Shown here: one piece after another, positions 36,863-51,140 of the stretch
How the letters are laid out: every line of letters begins with the position of its first letter
How positions within the stretch are numbered: position 1 is the stretch's first letter
Assembly: GCF_026213295.1 (NCBI RefSeq)
Contig: NC_079422.1
Location: 25,375,218-25,439,217 of the forward strand
From: Gadus chalcogrammus
Taxonomy: Eukaryota > Chordata > Actinopteri > Gadiformes > Gadidae
DNA length: 64,000 bases
Reading direction: 5' to 3'
Made by a program: the position numbers and the translations under genes
Notes under the pieces: generated by a model
What the model was told of the DNA's origin: nothing
Databases searched by the model: none
Seen by the model: only the letters and a program-made list of their open reading frames with translations

Positions 36863-39800
36863 ATGCACAACCGCTTGGATCAGTGCGTCTCTGGCGACTT
36901 TACGCATGGCTTTTCTATGAATGGAGTGGCGGACGTGTCCCTCGGGTCGGTACTGGGGGGGTACCCTCTCTTCCCGCCCACCACGCTAACGTCACGTGGG
37001 TCCATCGGATCGCCTGTCGCGCGCCATCAGCCCAGAATGGAACACCTTCTTTGCCAAACGACGCTGAAACCACAGCCGTCCGTTTTGGGCACGACCCCCA
37101 GGCCGCGCGACGTGTTGGAGACAGAGGGGTTGGAGGACGAGGAACCCAAAGTTCACTTGGAAGCAAAGGAGCTCTGGAGACAGTTCCACACACACGGCAC
37201 AGAGATGGTCATCACTAAATCTGGGAGGTAAATATGGAAAGACGCTCAACTCAAACCGTCACCGTTCAGATCTTTACGCGTTAATTTCAGTGATTTTACG
37301 TTTGTATGCCTTCCAGGCGCATGTTCCCGCCGTTCAAAGTCAAGTGTTCTGGTCTTAACAAGCAAGCTCAGTACATCCTGCTGATGGATATCGTGGCGAC
37401 AGATGACTTCAGGTACAAGTTCCATAACGGCCACTGGATGGTCGCGGGAAAGGCCGACCCGGAGATGCCCAGACGCATGTACCTCCACCCGGACAGTCCC
37501 GCCTCGGGGGACCACTGGATGGCCAAGACGGTCAACTTCAACAAACTCAAACTAACCAACAACATCTCGGACAAGCACGGCTTTGTACGTCAGGCTGTTA
37601 AAACATTACATAACATTACGTTAAGTCCAGGAATAGGTAGCTAAGTGTTGATGTTTTTCTTATGTCACCAGAGCTTGCACCCTGATGTAATTACTTGAGC
37701 TTTTATACATTTGCATTGCAGCTCTAAAAGGGCACAATTTAATGACATAAGATTAGTAAATATTAGAAATACATTTGTATATTAAACTTGGGTTTTCTTT
37801 TTTCTTTTTCAGACCATTCTCAATTCAATGCACAAATATCAACCAAGGTTTCACGTGGTGAAGGCCAATGACATCCAGAAGCTTCCATACAGCACCTTTA
37901 AAACCTGCATCTTCTCTGAGACCGAGTTCATCGCGGTGACAGCCTACCAGAATGACAAGGTAACAAGCAGGCTTATAACCTTAGCGAGTAAACCAAAGGT
38001 TATTGGGTAGAAGACTATCTCACCAACTTGAAAGTAGACCAGTTCATTTATATCATATGTTATAATTATAACAACAAAGATATACTCTGATCAGGGTTTG
38101 ATAGACAAAGACTTGTTCATTTGAAATTGTATGAGAAGGATCCCAACATGTTGTCTTCTTCAGGTGACTCAGCTTAAGATAGACAACAACCCCTTTGCCA
38201 AAGGCTTCCGGGAGACGGGGAACGGTCGCAGAGAGAAGAGGCAGGGTTCTGTTTTACTACCTTCTCTTTAAAACGATTTGAATTGATTATCATATGTATG
38301 CCATTGCCCACCCATTTGTCAAATATATGGTGCTTCAAATGTGGTTACAGAGCCGTTTGTTATTGATGCATTACAGCAAGATTGTAGACAATTAAATTAA
38401 AGTATTTTAAGCTGATTTATATTATAACTAACCCTGTCATGAGTGAATCTTGTCAAACAGTAGAGCAATATTTAAATTTCTGAAAACGTTTCAGAACTTT
38501 CCCGTTTTCTTTCACCTAAGGAAACTGCAGCCTTCATCCCAGAGGACCTCAGAGACGAGGAGGAACAGAAACCAGGGGAAGCGGGTCAAGGATTCACCAC
38601 GGGGATATCCCCGTTCCTCCACATCCCCGGGTACGGCCTGCTGTCGTCCCCTCCTGTCGTCCCCTCCTCCTGTCGTCCCCTCCTCCTGTCGTCCCCTCTC
38701 TCCTGTCGTCCCCTCCTCCTGTCGTCCCCTCTCTCCTGTCGTCCCCTCCTCCTGTCGTCCCCTCCTCCTGTCGTCCCCTCCTCCTGTCATCCCCTCCTCC
38801 TGTCGTCCCCTCTCTCCTGTCGTCCCCTCTCTCCTGTCGTCCCCTCCTCCTGTCGTCCCCTCCTCCTGTCGTCCCCTCCTCCTGTCGTCCCCTCTCTCCT
38901 GTCGTCCCCTCCTCCTGTCGTCCCCTCCTCCTGTCGTCCCCTCCTCCTGTCGTCCCCTCCTCCTGTCGTCCCCTCCTCCTGTCGTCCCTTCTCTCCTGTC
39001 GTCCCCTCCTCCTGTCGTCCCCTCCTCCTGTCGTCCCCTCCTCCTGTCGTCCCCTCTCTCCTGTCGTCCCCTCCTCCTGTCGTCCCCTCCTCCTGTCGTC
39101 CCCTCCTCCTGTCGTCCCTTCTCTCCTGTCGTCCCCTCCTCCTGTCGTCCCCTCCTCCTGTCGTCCCCTCCTCCTGTCGTCCCCTCCTCCTGTCGTCCCT
39201 TCTCTCCTGTCGTCCCCTCCTCCTGTCGTCCCCTCCTCCTGTCGTCCCCTCCTCCTGTCGTCCCCTCCTCCTGTCGTCCCCTCTCTCCTGTCGTCCCCTC
39301 CTCCTGTCGTCCCCTCCTCCTGTCGTCCCCTCCTCCTGTCGTCCCCTCCTCCTGTCGTCCCTTCTCTCCTGTCGTCCCCTCCTCCTGTCGTCCCCTCTCT
39401 CCTGTCGTCCCCTCCTCCTGTCGTCCCCTCCTCCTGTCGTCCCCTCTCTCCTGTCGTCCCCTCCTCCTGTCGTCCCCTCCTCCTGTCGTCCCCTCCTCCT
39501 GTCGTCCCCTCCTCCTGTCGTCCCCTCCTCCTGTCGTCCCTTCTCTCCTGTCGTCCCCTCCTCCTGTCGTCCCCTCTCTCCTCTCTCTCCTCTCTCTGGT
39601 GTGAGCAGACCGGGATGTGTTCAGATATGAACCCCTTGTCTCACGAACTCATGTCCTGTCCTTCCAGCGCAGCGGGACAGCGACAGCGACCCCGGAGCCG
39701 GCTCTGAGGACCACGGAGAGGACGCGGCGCGTGGTCCCCTGGAACCGCCCTGTGTTCCGAGAGACCGCCCCTCCGACACCCGGACCCCGGAGCCCCCTAC

Positions 39801-40725
39801 CGGCGCAGGGACGGAGGAGGAAGGCGCCGGCGAGCCAGGGCCCGGGGTCAACAGGACCGCTGAAGGACGCGTGTGGACGCCGGGAGACCCCCACAGATGC
39901 TTTGTGACCGGGAGAGAAATCAAAGCAGGGCGCGACCGCCCCTCGAGGGGGTCCGGGTGTCCCCCAGACGGACCGAGCCCCCCCAGTGGCAGAGACGGGG
40001 GCGGGGAGACGGGCCCCCCTGGCCAGGTGGGCGGGCACCAGGCCCCGCTGAAGGGCCGCCCCACGGCCCCCCGCAGTGTGACGCCCTACGGAGGGACCGC
40101 CCTGGACCGCGGCCCCCCGTCTCACCACGTCAGGACCGCCGCCAGAGTGGGCCTCCCTCTTCCCTTCCAGCACCAGGCGCTGGTACAGTATTTACAATAA
40201 AAACATGAATCTATAAAGGCTACATTGATAGCGATTTAGGTATGACAATACTGATGATTATGGAAATATAATGGTTATATTATTATAATAAGTATTATTA
40301 ATCCGAGTATTGATATGAAAAATTTATAAAAATTGCAATCAGTAAAAATAACATTGGTGGTGATTTAGGTATGACAATAATGACAGTTACAGAAATAAAA
40401 CGGTAATATTATTATAATAATAATTACTAATATTCATATTATGATCAGGCTGTTGTTGTGGTCGTCTGTGCGTCTTTGTCCGCAGGGTCTGGTGGGCGTG
40501 TCTCCGTTCGGGGGGTACGTCCTTTATCCGTACCCCAGCTTCCACGCCCCCCCGTTCCTCCCGCACTACCTCCCAGGGAAACCGTGCGTGGACTTCCACC
40601 CCCGCCACCCCCCCTCGGCGCCCCCAAAGCTGTCGTTCCCCTGTAAATACCCAGAGTTCACGGCGTGCCTGCGACCCTGCTGTCAGGGGGACCTGCTCCC
40701 ACACGGACCCGGGGGGGGTCCCTAA
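36863..40725 (+). CDS. T-box transcription factor, TBX2/TBX3 subfamily (seven exons)
   Basis: A sequence-specific DNA-binding repressor of embryonic patterning. Exons: 36863-37227, 37317-37584, 37813-37959, 38164-38240, 38521-38630, 39668-40182, 40486-40725 (TAA). Length about 573 residues from the ATG at 36863; an in-frame ATG at 36917 is an alternative. The T-domain runs from [14 protein letters not shown] and [19 protein letters not shown] through [70 protein letters not shown] and [28 protein letters not shown] and GNGRREKR are TBX2/3 signatures. The C-terminal [14 protein letters not shown] matches their SPFGSLFPYPYTYM block. The T-domain is unusually diverged ([12 protein letters not shown]) and the tail is short. 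Exon 4 ends in a GC donor. The exact orthologue is unresolved. Confidence 0.88.
38636..39598. repeat. 16-bp polypyrimidine minisatellite, about 58 copies
   Basis: The unit GTCGTCCCCTCCTCCT and a 17-base CTCTCCT variant fill the T-box intron from a few bases after the exon 5 donor (38631). The plus strand is almost purely C and T with regular GTCG. It is open in frame for over 300 codons, but exon phase shows it is intronic. Confidence 0.93.
40226..40440. repeat. 129-bp partial tandem duplication
   Basis: GATTTAGGTATGACAATA recurs at 40233 and 40362, followed in both by GTTAT/GGTAATATTATTATAATAA sequence. It lies in the last T-box intron. Confidence 0.7.
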
Positions 40726-42704
<1,979 letters not shown>

Positions 42705-45700
42705 ATGGCGAGGATCTCGGTGAACTACATCCTACTGTGCGGACAGTTCCTGCTGCTGCTGACGGTGTTATTTCTACAATGTCTGGAGGGGATTCACTCC
42801 CACAACTCGACCACCGCTGCAGCGGTAGACGCAGCAAACGCGACGCCCGGAGCGACCGCATCCGCCGCCGCCGCCTCTGCCGCTGCCTCCACCGCGCTGC
42901 CACCCGACAATACGACGACCCCCGTCCTGGCAACGGACCGGGGCATCAACAACACGGAGTATGAGTACCGACCCCCGTCCCCGGTGGTCCTCTGCAGCTT
43001 TCTGTGAGTCTAGAAAGATCTACGGTACACAGAACCGAGGGGTTGTTGTTTATATGTGTGTAAGCCCTGCGTCCTAACGTTCACATGTGCCGAATATGAA
43101 TCTGAAGGCTGCTTGTCACTCCTTGAACGGTCGTCTATCCAGCTGTGATACGATGTCGGTCCGTTGCCGTTTATAAAGTGTGTATTTTAAGGGTTCCTTG
43201 AGGCAGGGATCGGCGGGTATTGTGAGGGTAGCTCATGGTATTTTGTCTCAACAGCGCCCCTTCAGGCGGAAAGTAGACATGCACGTTCAGTTTGGATCAG
43301 AGCTCGTTTGACTTCTGTGGCGCTTGAGGAAGTGATGTTTTGATGCATAAACGGATAAATAAATTGCTTTAAATTGCTCTAATTGAAAGTCATTGCAGTT
43401 ATTTTTCTCAACTAATGGATTATAGTCAAATATGATTAATATCTAATACCTGGCACCATACGGTCCGCACAATTAAATGGACAATTATTAGTTTTGACTG
43501 GCTATCTTTAGCCATTCATCTATTCTAAAGCTAGAGAAGATCAATTGTAATGGAAACGTTTCCCTGGAGGTAGGAACAGTAGTGTGTAATGTGGCTCTCA
43601 TGTGACTCTCTGTGGGCTGCAGGCCGGATGAGTTCGTCCACTGCCAGGACCCTGTGGACCACGGCCTGAACGCCAGCGCCTTCCAGGAGCTGGGGCACGG
43701 CTGCCTAGGGGTGGGTGTCTGTCTGTCTCTGTCTCTGTCTCTGTCTCTGTCTCTGTCTCTGTCTCTCTCTTCCCCCCCCCCCCCTCTCCCTCCCTCCCTC
43801 CCTCCCTCCCTCCCTCCCTCCCTCCCCGCACCATCATCACTACTGCGTTCACTAGGGATGCAACTTTGTATAAGCTAGTACCGATCCAATATTCCATATC
43901 TAATATTTATAAAAAATGAGATTATTAGCCCATTTCCTAATTTTGTAAAATAGGAGCAATTGGATACACACATTTAGTATATGCTACACCACCTGAACCT
44001 CCTAAGATTGCGCAATTTGATTTGTCCGCTATCTATGGATATTGTGCAATTTCCCATGATTGAGATCTCAAACTCGGGACATTGCGTGACGGTCGTTGTC
44101 ACGCCAATCAAAACAAATAACTGCTTATACAAACGAATACATTCTGGCAAAAAGTGTTATGTTGTTAATTTGAGTGTTCACGTGTAGTGTATACTAAAAT
44201 AATTATTCATGCCATGTTAAGTATGCCACAATAATTGTGTTATATCATGAGTCAGTTTTGAATTTGAAACCACTTGACACCAAATACAAACACCACTGCG
44301 TTACCTCCATCCGCTGACGTTAGCCCAGCACTGGAGCCTGTGAACAGTGATGCTAACAGGGAGGCTAACGGGGTGTTTGTGTCGACAGTGGGGGGGCCAG
44401 ACCCAGAAGGAGGTGAACCTCACGGAGGTGATCTGCATGGCGCTGGAAAACATCGAGTGCGCCGGGTCCCGGGAGTTCCGAAGGGGCAACGTGCCCTGCA
44501 TCAAGTAAGCTGCGCCGCTCAGACCGTGCTAGCCACGCTAAACAACGAGCTACACGTTGTTAGCATCTATGAGGTCAAAGGTACCGATCCTACCAGGGCT
44601 GAACCGGGTATCAGGAAGACCAGGGCCCGGTTTCCCGAAACATTCTTAAAGCCTTCTTAACGCTACGTCATTCGAAACCTCTACTTTAAGTTCTACCTTG
44701 ACATTTTGTGTGTTTCCCGAAACGTTCTTTGCTACGAATCTATTTCGTACGTTGTTCGTTGGTAAGGTTGGTCTGAATCTAGTCGCCGCTGTCACGTTAA
44801 AATTGTACCGGGGACGAAAATTGTACCGGCCTACGTCATCGTTTGTTTACATCCTGACAACCTGCCCGGCAACAGACGACGCGATGCAGAAAACGTGTTT
44901 CCAAACGACGAAATAACATAATACAGATAGCGGATCGCTATCTGTATTATGATAGATAGCGATAACAATTGTTTTTACTTTATATTTGTATTGTATTTAA
45001 TTGTTTAATCGAAACAATAAAAAAAATTGCCCGCGAAACGGGCGATCGCGTCAAATGACTAATGTTTTGCCCGCGAAACAGGCGATCGCGTCAAATGACG
45101 TAGGAGGGTTCTTGAAACATAATACAGATAACGGATCGCTAGATAACACTTGTTTTTACTTTATATTTGTATTGTATTTAATTGTTTAATCGAATTTAGC
45201 TAGTAAACTGAGTGTTTTAAGCAGGTTTCATAGTCTAGAACAGCCGTTCTCAATCTGTGGTACGCGTACCACTGGTGGTACGCGAGCGCCCTCTAGTGGT
45301 ACGCGGAGTATGAACGATTTTTTGAAGCAATTTTTTGAAGTTGAAGCAACCGTTTCTGATATCTGGGGAATCGATAACTCGAGTACTACTCGTTACAAAT
45401 GAACTCGGTTGGTGGACAGGCAAACTCGAGTTTGCATTCACACAAACAAACAAAGTTTTCTGAAGCAAATGTATCAATTTTCTGTGCGGCGCCACTAACG
45501 CATGCCGTGGGCACAAAGCAAATTAAATGTATCCATTTCTGTGTGGCGCGTTCCGTGCCGTGTGCAGGCACGCCAGAATTCAAAAAGTTAAGAGATGGCG
45601 GTTAAAGCAAAGCGCAGCGAAGAATTGAAATAGGCCTACTTTAAAGAAATAGGAGATCATAAGGTGAAATGTAAAATATGCCAAGCGAAATCGAGCTACC

Positions 45701-48700
45701 AGAGTAGCTACTACAAGTAGGCTACTAGGCGGCAACATATGCTCCTGAAACACAACGGTGAGTTCGGGAAAGCAGACCCGCAGCAACCAAGTGTGTCGGC
45801 TATGTCGGCTACGCAGCCGTAATCCCGGCCGTGTAGAGAAGATCACAACGCGTAATCCATAGTCCATTTGCTGCCGTTTTATTTGCATCTTTAAATTATT
45901 TGCAATGGTTAGGCTACTTGTTTCGTTTTAGTTTTTCGTTTAGTCGGAGAAAAGTGGACAGAGTTGCCTGCGGAAGCGATGTCTGAGATGCAGAGACCGC
46001 TTGCTACCAGTGTCAGTTTCGTACGGTGTGGAATGAGAGCTCGGGAAGGCACTATTGCGCAAGTACGCCTGCGTGCTTGCGCAATAGCATACTGCCCGAG
46101 AATGCAGTATCTCTGTCAAATCTGTCCCTGGGAAAAGTAACGTTGCTTGCGCCGAATTGAAAAGGAAACCGCTATAATGAAATAGCGGTAATATTTCCAC
46201 ATTAATTGATAAAATAACAGGGGATGGGAAGGGGGGATGGCTGTTTCAGAAGGGGGATGATTTTGATCATTTTAATTCCAAAGGGGGATGCCATCCCCCC
46301 TCAACTTGCGTGCTGGAAGCAGGTTGGATACTGAACCAAGTCTGAGGCTAAAGCTAACCTCAATCGACCCAGACATCACACCCCTCCCACTAAGCATGAT
46401 AGGCCTAATTTTCAATGTGTGCCTGAGTACATTCTCCTTCAAACCTAAACATAGTTTATATTCTGACCTTATGGCACTTACTGCAGTATTTTTTAATACT
46501 GAATACGTTGTTTTTCTATGATACACTTGTTCTTACTCATGATAGTTTGATTACAGTGTTATCGCAGTACACATGATTTCTCTCTTTGCTGCGCATGATT
46601 ACTTATAACAGGATTGTGTGACTCCAGTATTTAAATATTCATGTTCAATTCTTTGAATGTTTTGATGCAGTACAATTTACCTCACATGATTGGTTGACTG
46701 CAGTTGTTAAAATTTATATTCAGTGCTCTGAATGCTTTAATGCAGTATACTTGTTAATAACCTCACTAGATTGACTGGTATGTTATATGCCAGATGATAT
46801 CCCCATTTGCTGGGTAGCCCTATTGAGGCAGTTGTTCAATTGTTAGTATTATCCCGTTGCAAGTGTTTAAATACAATACATGAGTTATAGACAGTTGGTT
46901 GCTTCAGTCAAGTCAAGTTATGTGAATAATAAATCGTGTTATTAATATTAATGCCTTCTGTGTAAACTCTATGTAGTTATAGGATAGGCCTACGCACTTT
47001 ATTTTAGTTCCAGTGGTACTTGGAGAGCCAAATCATTTCTAAGGTGGTACTCATGGTAAAAAGTTTGAGAACCACTGGTCTAGAATGTTCAAGAACCTTC
47101 CTACGTGATTTGACGCGTCATTTGACGCGATCGCCCGTTTTGCGGGCAACTTTTTTGATTGTTTCGATTAAACAATTAAATACAATACAAATATAAAGTA
47201 AAAACAAGTGTTATCGCTATCTATCATAATACAGATAGCGATCCGCTATCTGTATTATGTTATTTCGTCGTTTGGAAACATGTTTTCTGCATCGCGTCGT
47301 CTGTTGCCGGGCAGGTTGTCAGGATGTAAACAAACGATGACGTAGGCCGGTACAATTTTCGCCCCCGGTACAATTTTAACGTGACACTGCCACTATAACC
47401 TTTTAAAGCCCGCACACAGACCCCTACAGCTAGCCAAGTCAGACATCTTTGTAAACAGAAAATCAATAGCATCATTTGAACGGCTGCAACAGATGTAATT
47501 AAGATTGTAATTGCCTCAATCTGTTCCGCTGTTTCTATCTTTTCTATATATTTTTTAAATGAATGTAGGCTATGCTATGCTCGCCCATGGTTAAACAAAT
47601 GTTTAGGCCTACCAGAAGGATTTCGAGCAATGTTTTATCCACAAAGACTGCAATATTTTTTAGAACGTCGTCATGCACCTGCGCATGAAATAGAAAATCG
47701 AACTCTGAACAAATCGATTTCAGCACTTTCTTTCTGGACAGCACCATGTACGAACGACGTAAGGGGTGTTGCCTTAGAAGAATCCTAAGAGACCGTTCGC
47801 GAACCACGCCTATAGAGGTAAACAACTTTGATCCAAAGTCTAAATGTAGGAGTCTTCGTAGGGCTAAGAGTGGACGTTATCGGGAAACCAGGCCCTGGTC
47901 GTTATCTGGTGGCCCAGCGACAACTGTCTTTTGTTTTTATCTATGTTATTATTTTTTAGTCTGACCGGCCCTTTAAGCAGGAAGATTTGCCCTTTCGTTT
48001 TTTTCTGAACTAACTCTAGGCTCTTCCAATCACATCTTTCATCCCCTGCTGGCCAGGCACTGGGGCCTCCAAGCACATCGAGTTGTCCCATCAGGGGGGT
48101 TCATTGTGAGCCCACATATCTTTGGATCGTGGCAGCCCGGGTCTGGGCCAAAATGCCCAGAAGTTCTTTAGTTTTTGATTGGTCCAGTACTGGGGCCTGC
48201 ATCTGTTTTGGGACTCCTTCTACCTGCCTCTTTAATATCTCATATTTCCTTCATTAATTATTTATTTTTTCTTGTCTTTGTAGCGTTGGTTAATCTGTGC
48301 CAAAACGCAGCAGCTGTAACTCTCCACTAGGGGGCAGTGTTAACTAATCTAGAAAGCATGTTCAGCAGAGCGTGTTCATCATCACCCACACAAACATTTA
48401 GTCCAGTTGGTCATTGGACTTGCTGCAGCAGAGTCTGCATTTTTCCCACGTAAGTTCTGAACCACAGTCCAAGCGTCCCTTTCCAGCCACCAACCAGTGA
48501 CGCGCTGATAAAGCAAAATTATATGCTATCTGCACTATCAGGATTGGAAAATGTGTATTGAAACGGCTTAACTCATCTCTATTTCGTGCTTGAGCGACTA
48601 CGTTTGGTGCACCCTTGCCCTCTTCCTGTCCGCTGTACGGCACAGCGCCTTTAATGTGCGCATAAGGGAAGCCTTAACCTCGCCTTCAGCGCCTCGTGGA

Positions 48701-49290
48701 CCGAACACACCACTGTTGGACAATAGTGATTTATGAGGATCATGAAAAATGTGCCCGACTCGTCCCTTTTTCTTCTCCTAATCGCCAGACTTTCCCAGTT
48801 TACGGTCTAACTATTTATATCTTCCAGTCCTGTTGGGTATCTCTAGTTCTGCTTTTACAGCCCCCCCCAGAATGGGTTCCAAAGCTGATTCAGACGCTGA
48901 GCAGGTTGGGGTGAGGGGGATCTTGCTCGAGGATGCCTCCTATTAGACTGTGGACTAAAGACATGCACAAAAACAAAATAACCTTCCCTGTTGACCTCTC
49001 ACCCCCTCCCCCCTGCTGAGTTGACCTCCGTCCCCCTCCTCTCACCCTCTAACCCCTTTTTTGCCCTGGGTTACAGGTACACAGGCCACTACTTCATCAC
49101 TACCCTTCTGTACTCCTTCTTTTTGGGGTGCTTTGGCGTGGACCGCTTCTGCCTGGGCCACACGGGCACGGCGGTGGGCAAGCTGCTCACCTTGGGGGGG
49201 CTGGGCATCTGGTGGTTCGTCGACCTCATCCTGCTCATCACCGGCGGCCTAATGCCGAGCGACTACAGCAACTGGTGTACCTACTACTGA
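42705..49290 (+). CDS. tm2d2: TM2 domain-containing protein 2, four exons
   Basis: A two-pass membrane protein of 238 residues (human 214), a conserved TM2D family member; fly members of this family have been linked to Notch signalling. Exons: 42705-43003, 43623-43710, 44389-44504, 49077-49290 (TGA), all GT-AG with consistent phase. Seen: a signal-anchor-like N-terminus [16 protein letters not shown]; an Ala/Thr-rich low-complexity insert that explains the extra length; the cysteine-rich ectodomain [38 protein letters not shown] and PCIK; then the near-invariant TM2 domain [35 protein letters not shown] and [11 protein letters not shown]. It lies tail to tail with htra4, as in mammals. The 4.6 kb last intron holds a nested transposon. 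Confidence 0.96.
43712..43826. repeat. (CTGTCT)n, C10 and (CCCT)n compound repeat
   Basis: It starts at the donor of tm2d2 exon 2 (43710/43711) and runs through CTGTCT, a C10 run and CCCT tetranucleotides. Confidence 0.9.
45241..47077 (+). mobile_element. hAT-family element inserted in the outer transposon
   Basis: The left end CAGCCGTTCTCAA and the right end TTGAGAACCACTG form inverted termini of hAT type. Both sides are flanked by the same 8 bases, GTCTAGAA (45233-45240 and 47078-47085), the 8-bp target duplication expected for hAT. The 1.84 kb interior keeps only a BED finger relic and no transposase core, so it is internally deleted. Confidence 0.88.
45595..45822 (+). pseudogene. Degenerate BED-type zinc finger of a hAT transposase
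   Basis: Read from the ATG at 45595, the frame carries [17 protein letters not shown] and, after a stop, [13 protein letters not shown]. This gives the C-x2-C and H-x4-H pattern of a BED finger. Two TAG codons interrupt it, so it is dead. No RNase H-like or dimerisation domain follows. Confidence 0.75.
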
Positions 49291-50701
49291 AGGCCCGTCG
49301 CCGACGTCGCCAGCCCCTTTGACGCGTCCCCGTAAACCAGCCCCAACTCTCCCCATAAACCAACTCTCCCCAGCAGTCCCTGTTAACAACCCACCCCCTC
49401 CATAAACCATCTCTCAACTGTCACGGTAAACCAGCCCCATTGGTCCCTATAAAGCAGACCCATTGGTCCCTATAAAGCAGACCCATTGGTCCCTATAAAG
49501 CAGACCCAACAGTCCCTATAAAGCAGACCCATTGGTCCCTATAGAGCAGACCCATTGGACCCTATAAAGCAGACCCATTGTTCCCTATAAAGCAGACCCA
49601 ACTGTCCCTATAAAGCAGACCCAACAGTCCCTATAAAGCAGACCCATTGGTCCCTATAAAGCAGACCCATTGGTCCTTTTAAAGCAGACCCATTGGTCCC
49701 TTTAAAGCAGACCCATTGGTCCCTATAACCCAACCCTAACTGTCCCTCTAATCCAGCACCAGGTCCTGTTAACCAATCCTAAATGTCCCTGTTAACCACC
49801 CAGGACTGTCCCTGTTAACCAACCCTACCTGTCCCCGTTAACCACCCAGAACCGTCCCTGTTAACCAACCCTAACCGTCCCTGTTAACCACCCAGAACTG
49901 TCTCCATGAACCATGAAACCAGGGTAGTGTGGGGAGGAAGCTGTTTCTTAACACTCCAGCACTTTCAGCTTTTCTTTTAATTGTGTTCCTGCGCTGCATC
50001 CCAGCAGACTGTATCTGAGCTGCCACAGATGTCTGGCGGTGTTGGGAGGATTCTGACGCTCTTCTTGTTTGGTTTCAGTCCAAGCCAAGCCTCCCTGCTC
50101 CGCTGATTGCGTTCTTTGTATATATTGTCACTGGCAGGTAGTGATGCAGTGTGTGTGTGTGTCCGTGCGCCCGCGCGTCACTGGAGGCCAGAAGGTGTTG
50201 CTTCCAGCAGTGGAATGATATCAAACCCTGATGGAAGCCAAGCCCGTGAACATGTCTGAACCCGCGACCACGTAACGGCCCCCCCGGGCTTCTGAGAGCA
50301 GCCGAGTTGTAAATGCTTTGCTCCAAACTGTACTCTCCTTTTACATGACCCCTTTCTGCCAAGACGAATCCATCAGTACCGTTGTAGATAAGACGATAAG
50401 TGGTGTCACGTTATCGAGTTTCCAGGTGGACCACTTGCTGTCCATTTTATCCACTTCATGGGACGAAATGAGTCCATGAGCCGCCTCAAACCGGATGGAA
50501 CCACCCTTAACGGCACCCATGGGACTGCCCCTCCACAAGCACCCATCTGAAGACTTTCACGGTGGCCCAAGAAAGCCATGTAAAAAAGTTACGATGTATA
50601 TAGTGTTCCTCGCCGTTCGTTTGGATTTGTTATTGCCATGTTTCAGGTTGTTTGATTCGGTTGGTTATTGTGTGTGAAATAGGAGCGAAGTCACCATTAA
50701 A
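49291..50701 (+). other. tm2d2 3' UTR
   Basis: No coding potential. It holds the 23-bp array at 49437 followed by CCCTGTTAACCA(A/C)CC repeats to about 49905. The candidate poly(A) signal ATTAAA is at 50696-50701. Confidence 0.55.
49437..49735. repeat. 23-bp minisatellite in the tm2d2 3' UTR
   Basis: About thirteen copies of a unit with GGTCCCTATAAAGCAGACCC. If transcribed it forms a repetitive UTR segment. Confidence 0.93.
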
Positions 50702-51140
50702 CATTCATGTCCTGAAACTTGTGTTCCGAGTGATTTGTTTGAATTCCGAAACGACGGGTTTAACCGAGCTCCGTTCCGTCGAGCCTTGAGCCCTCGCCTC
50801 TTAAAAACATTATGACGCTGTGAAGGCTAAAGATCTAAAGTTACAAGTGCGGTTTTTCGCAAAAGCCTGCCCTTGGATCTTCTTTTAAAATGAGTAATTA
50901 CTCCTCAACTTTATTAATTAGGCTGCGTGTAATGGCTCGAAGAGACACTGTTGGCCCGTTGCCCGGGGAGACTGCTTCATGACCTCCTCCTACAGCGATG
51001 GGAGGGCTGTTCGCACATAGACACGCTAAACCAGCACATTATCGTTCAATAACAGCGCCTCGTTGATGCATGTGCAGATGAGTCCGGGGAAGATGTGGGC
51101 AGTTGGCTGAGGTCTTTCTCATACTGGTTTTGACGGGGGC

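Larger units (their letters stand above)
44621..47897. mobile_element. Foldback DNA transposon with long inverted arms (outer element)
   Basis: Termini CAGGGCCCGGTTTCCCG (44621-44637) and its inverted copy with one mismatch (47881-47897). Inside, 44791-45087 and 47103-47385 are inverted arms of about 280 bases with few differences. Each arm contains GATCGCTATCTGTATTATG palindromes and CGGGCGATCGCGTCAAATGA blocks. A second partial direct copy of the arm occupies about 45067-45205. Without the inner insertion the element would be about 1.4 kb with no gene. Target duplication unclear; superfamily not assigned. Confidence 0.8.

Noticed and set aside
38450..39604. 384-codon Ser/Pro/Val-rich frame continuous with T-box exon 5
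   Set aside because: It is tempting as a coding minisatellite. However, the donor at 38631 gives exactly the phase needed by exon 6 (39668), while the donor candidates at the end of the array do not. It is treated as intron.
44698..44916. Short protein shared by both foldback arms (ending [16 protein letters not shown])
   Set aside because: Identical because the arms are inverted copies. It has no recognisable domain and no transposase-like residues.
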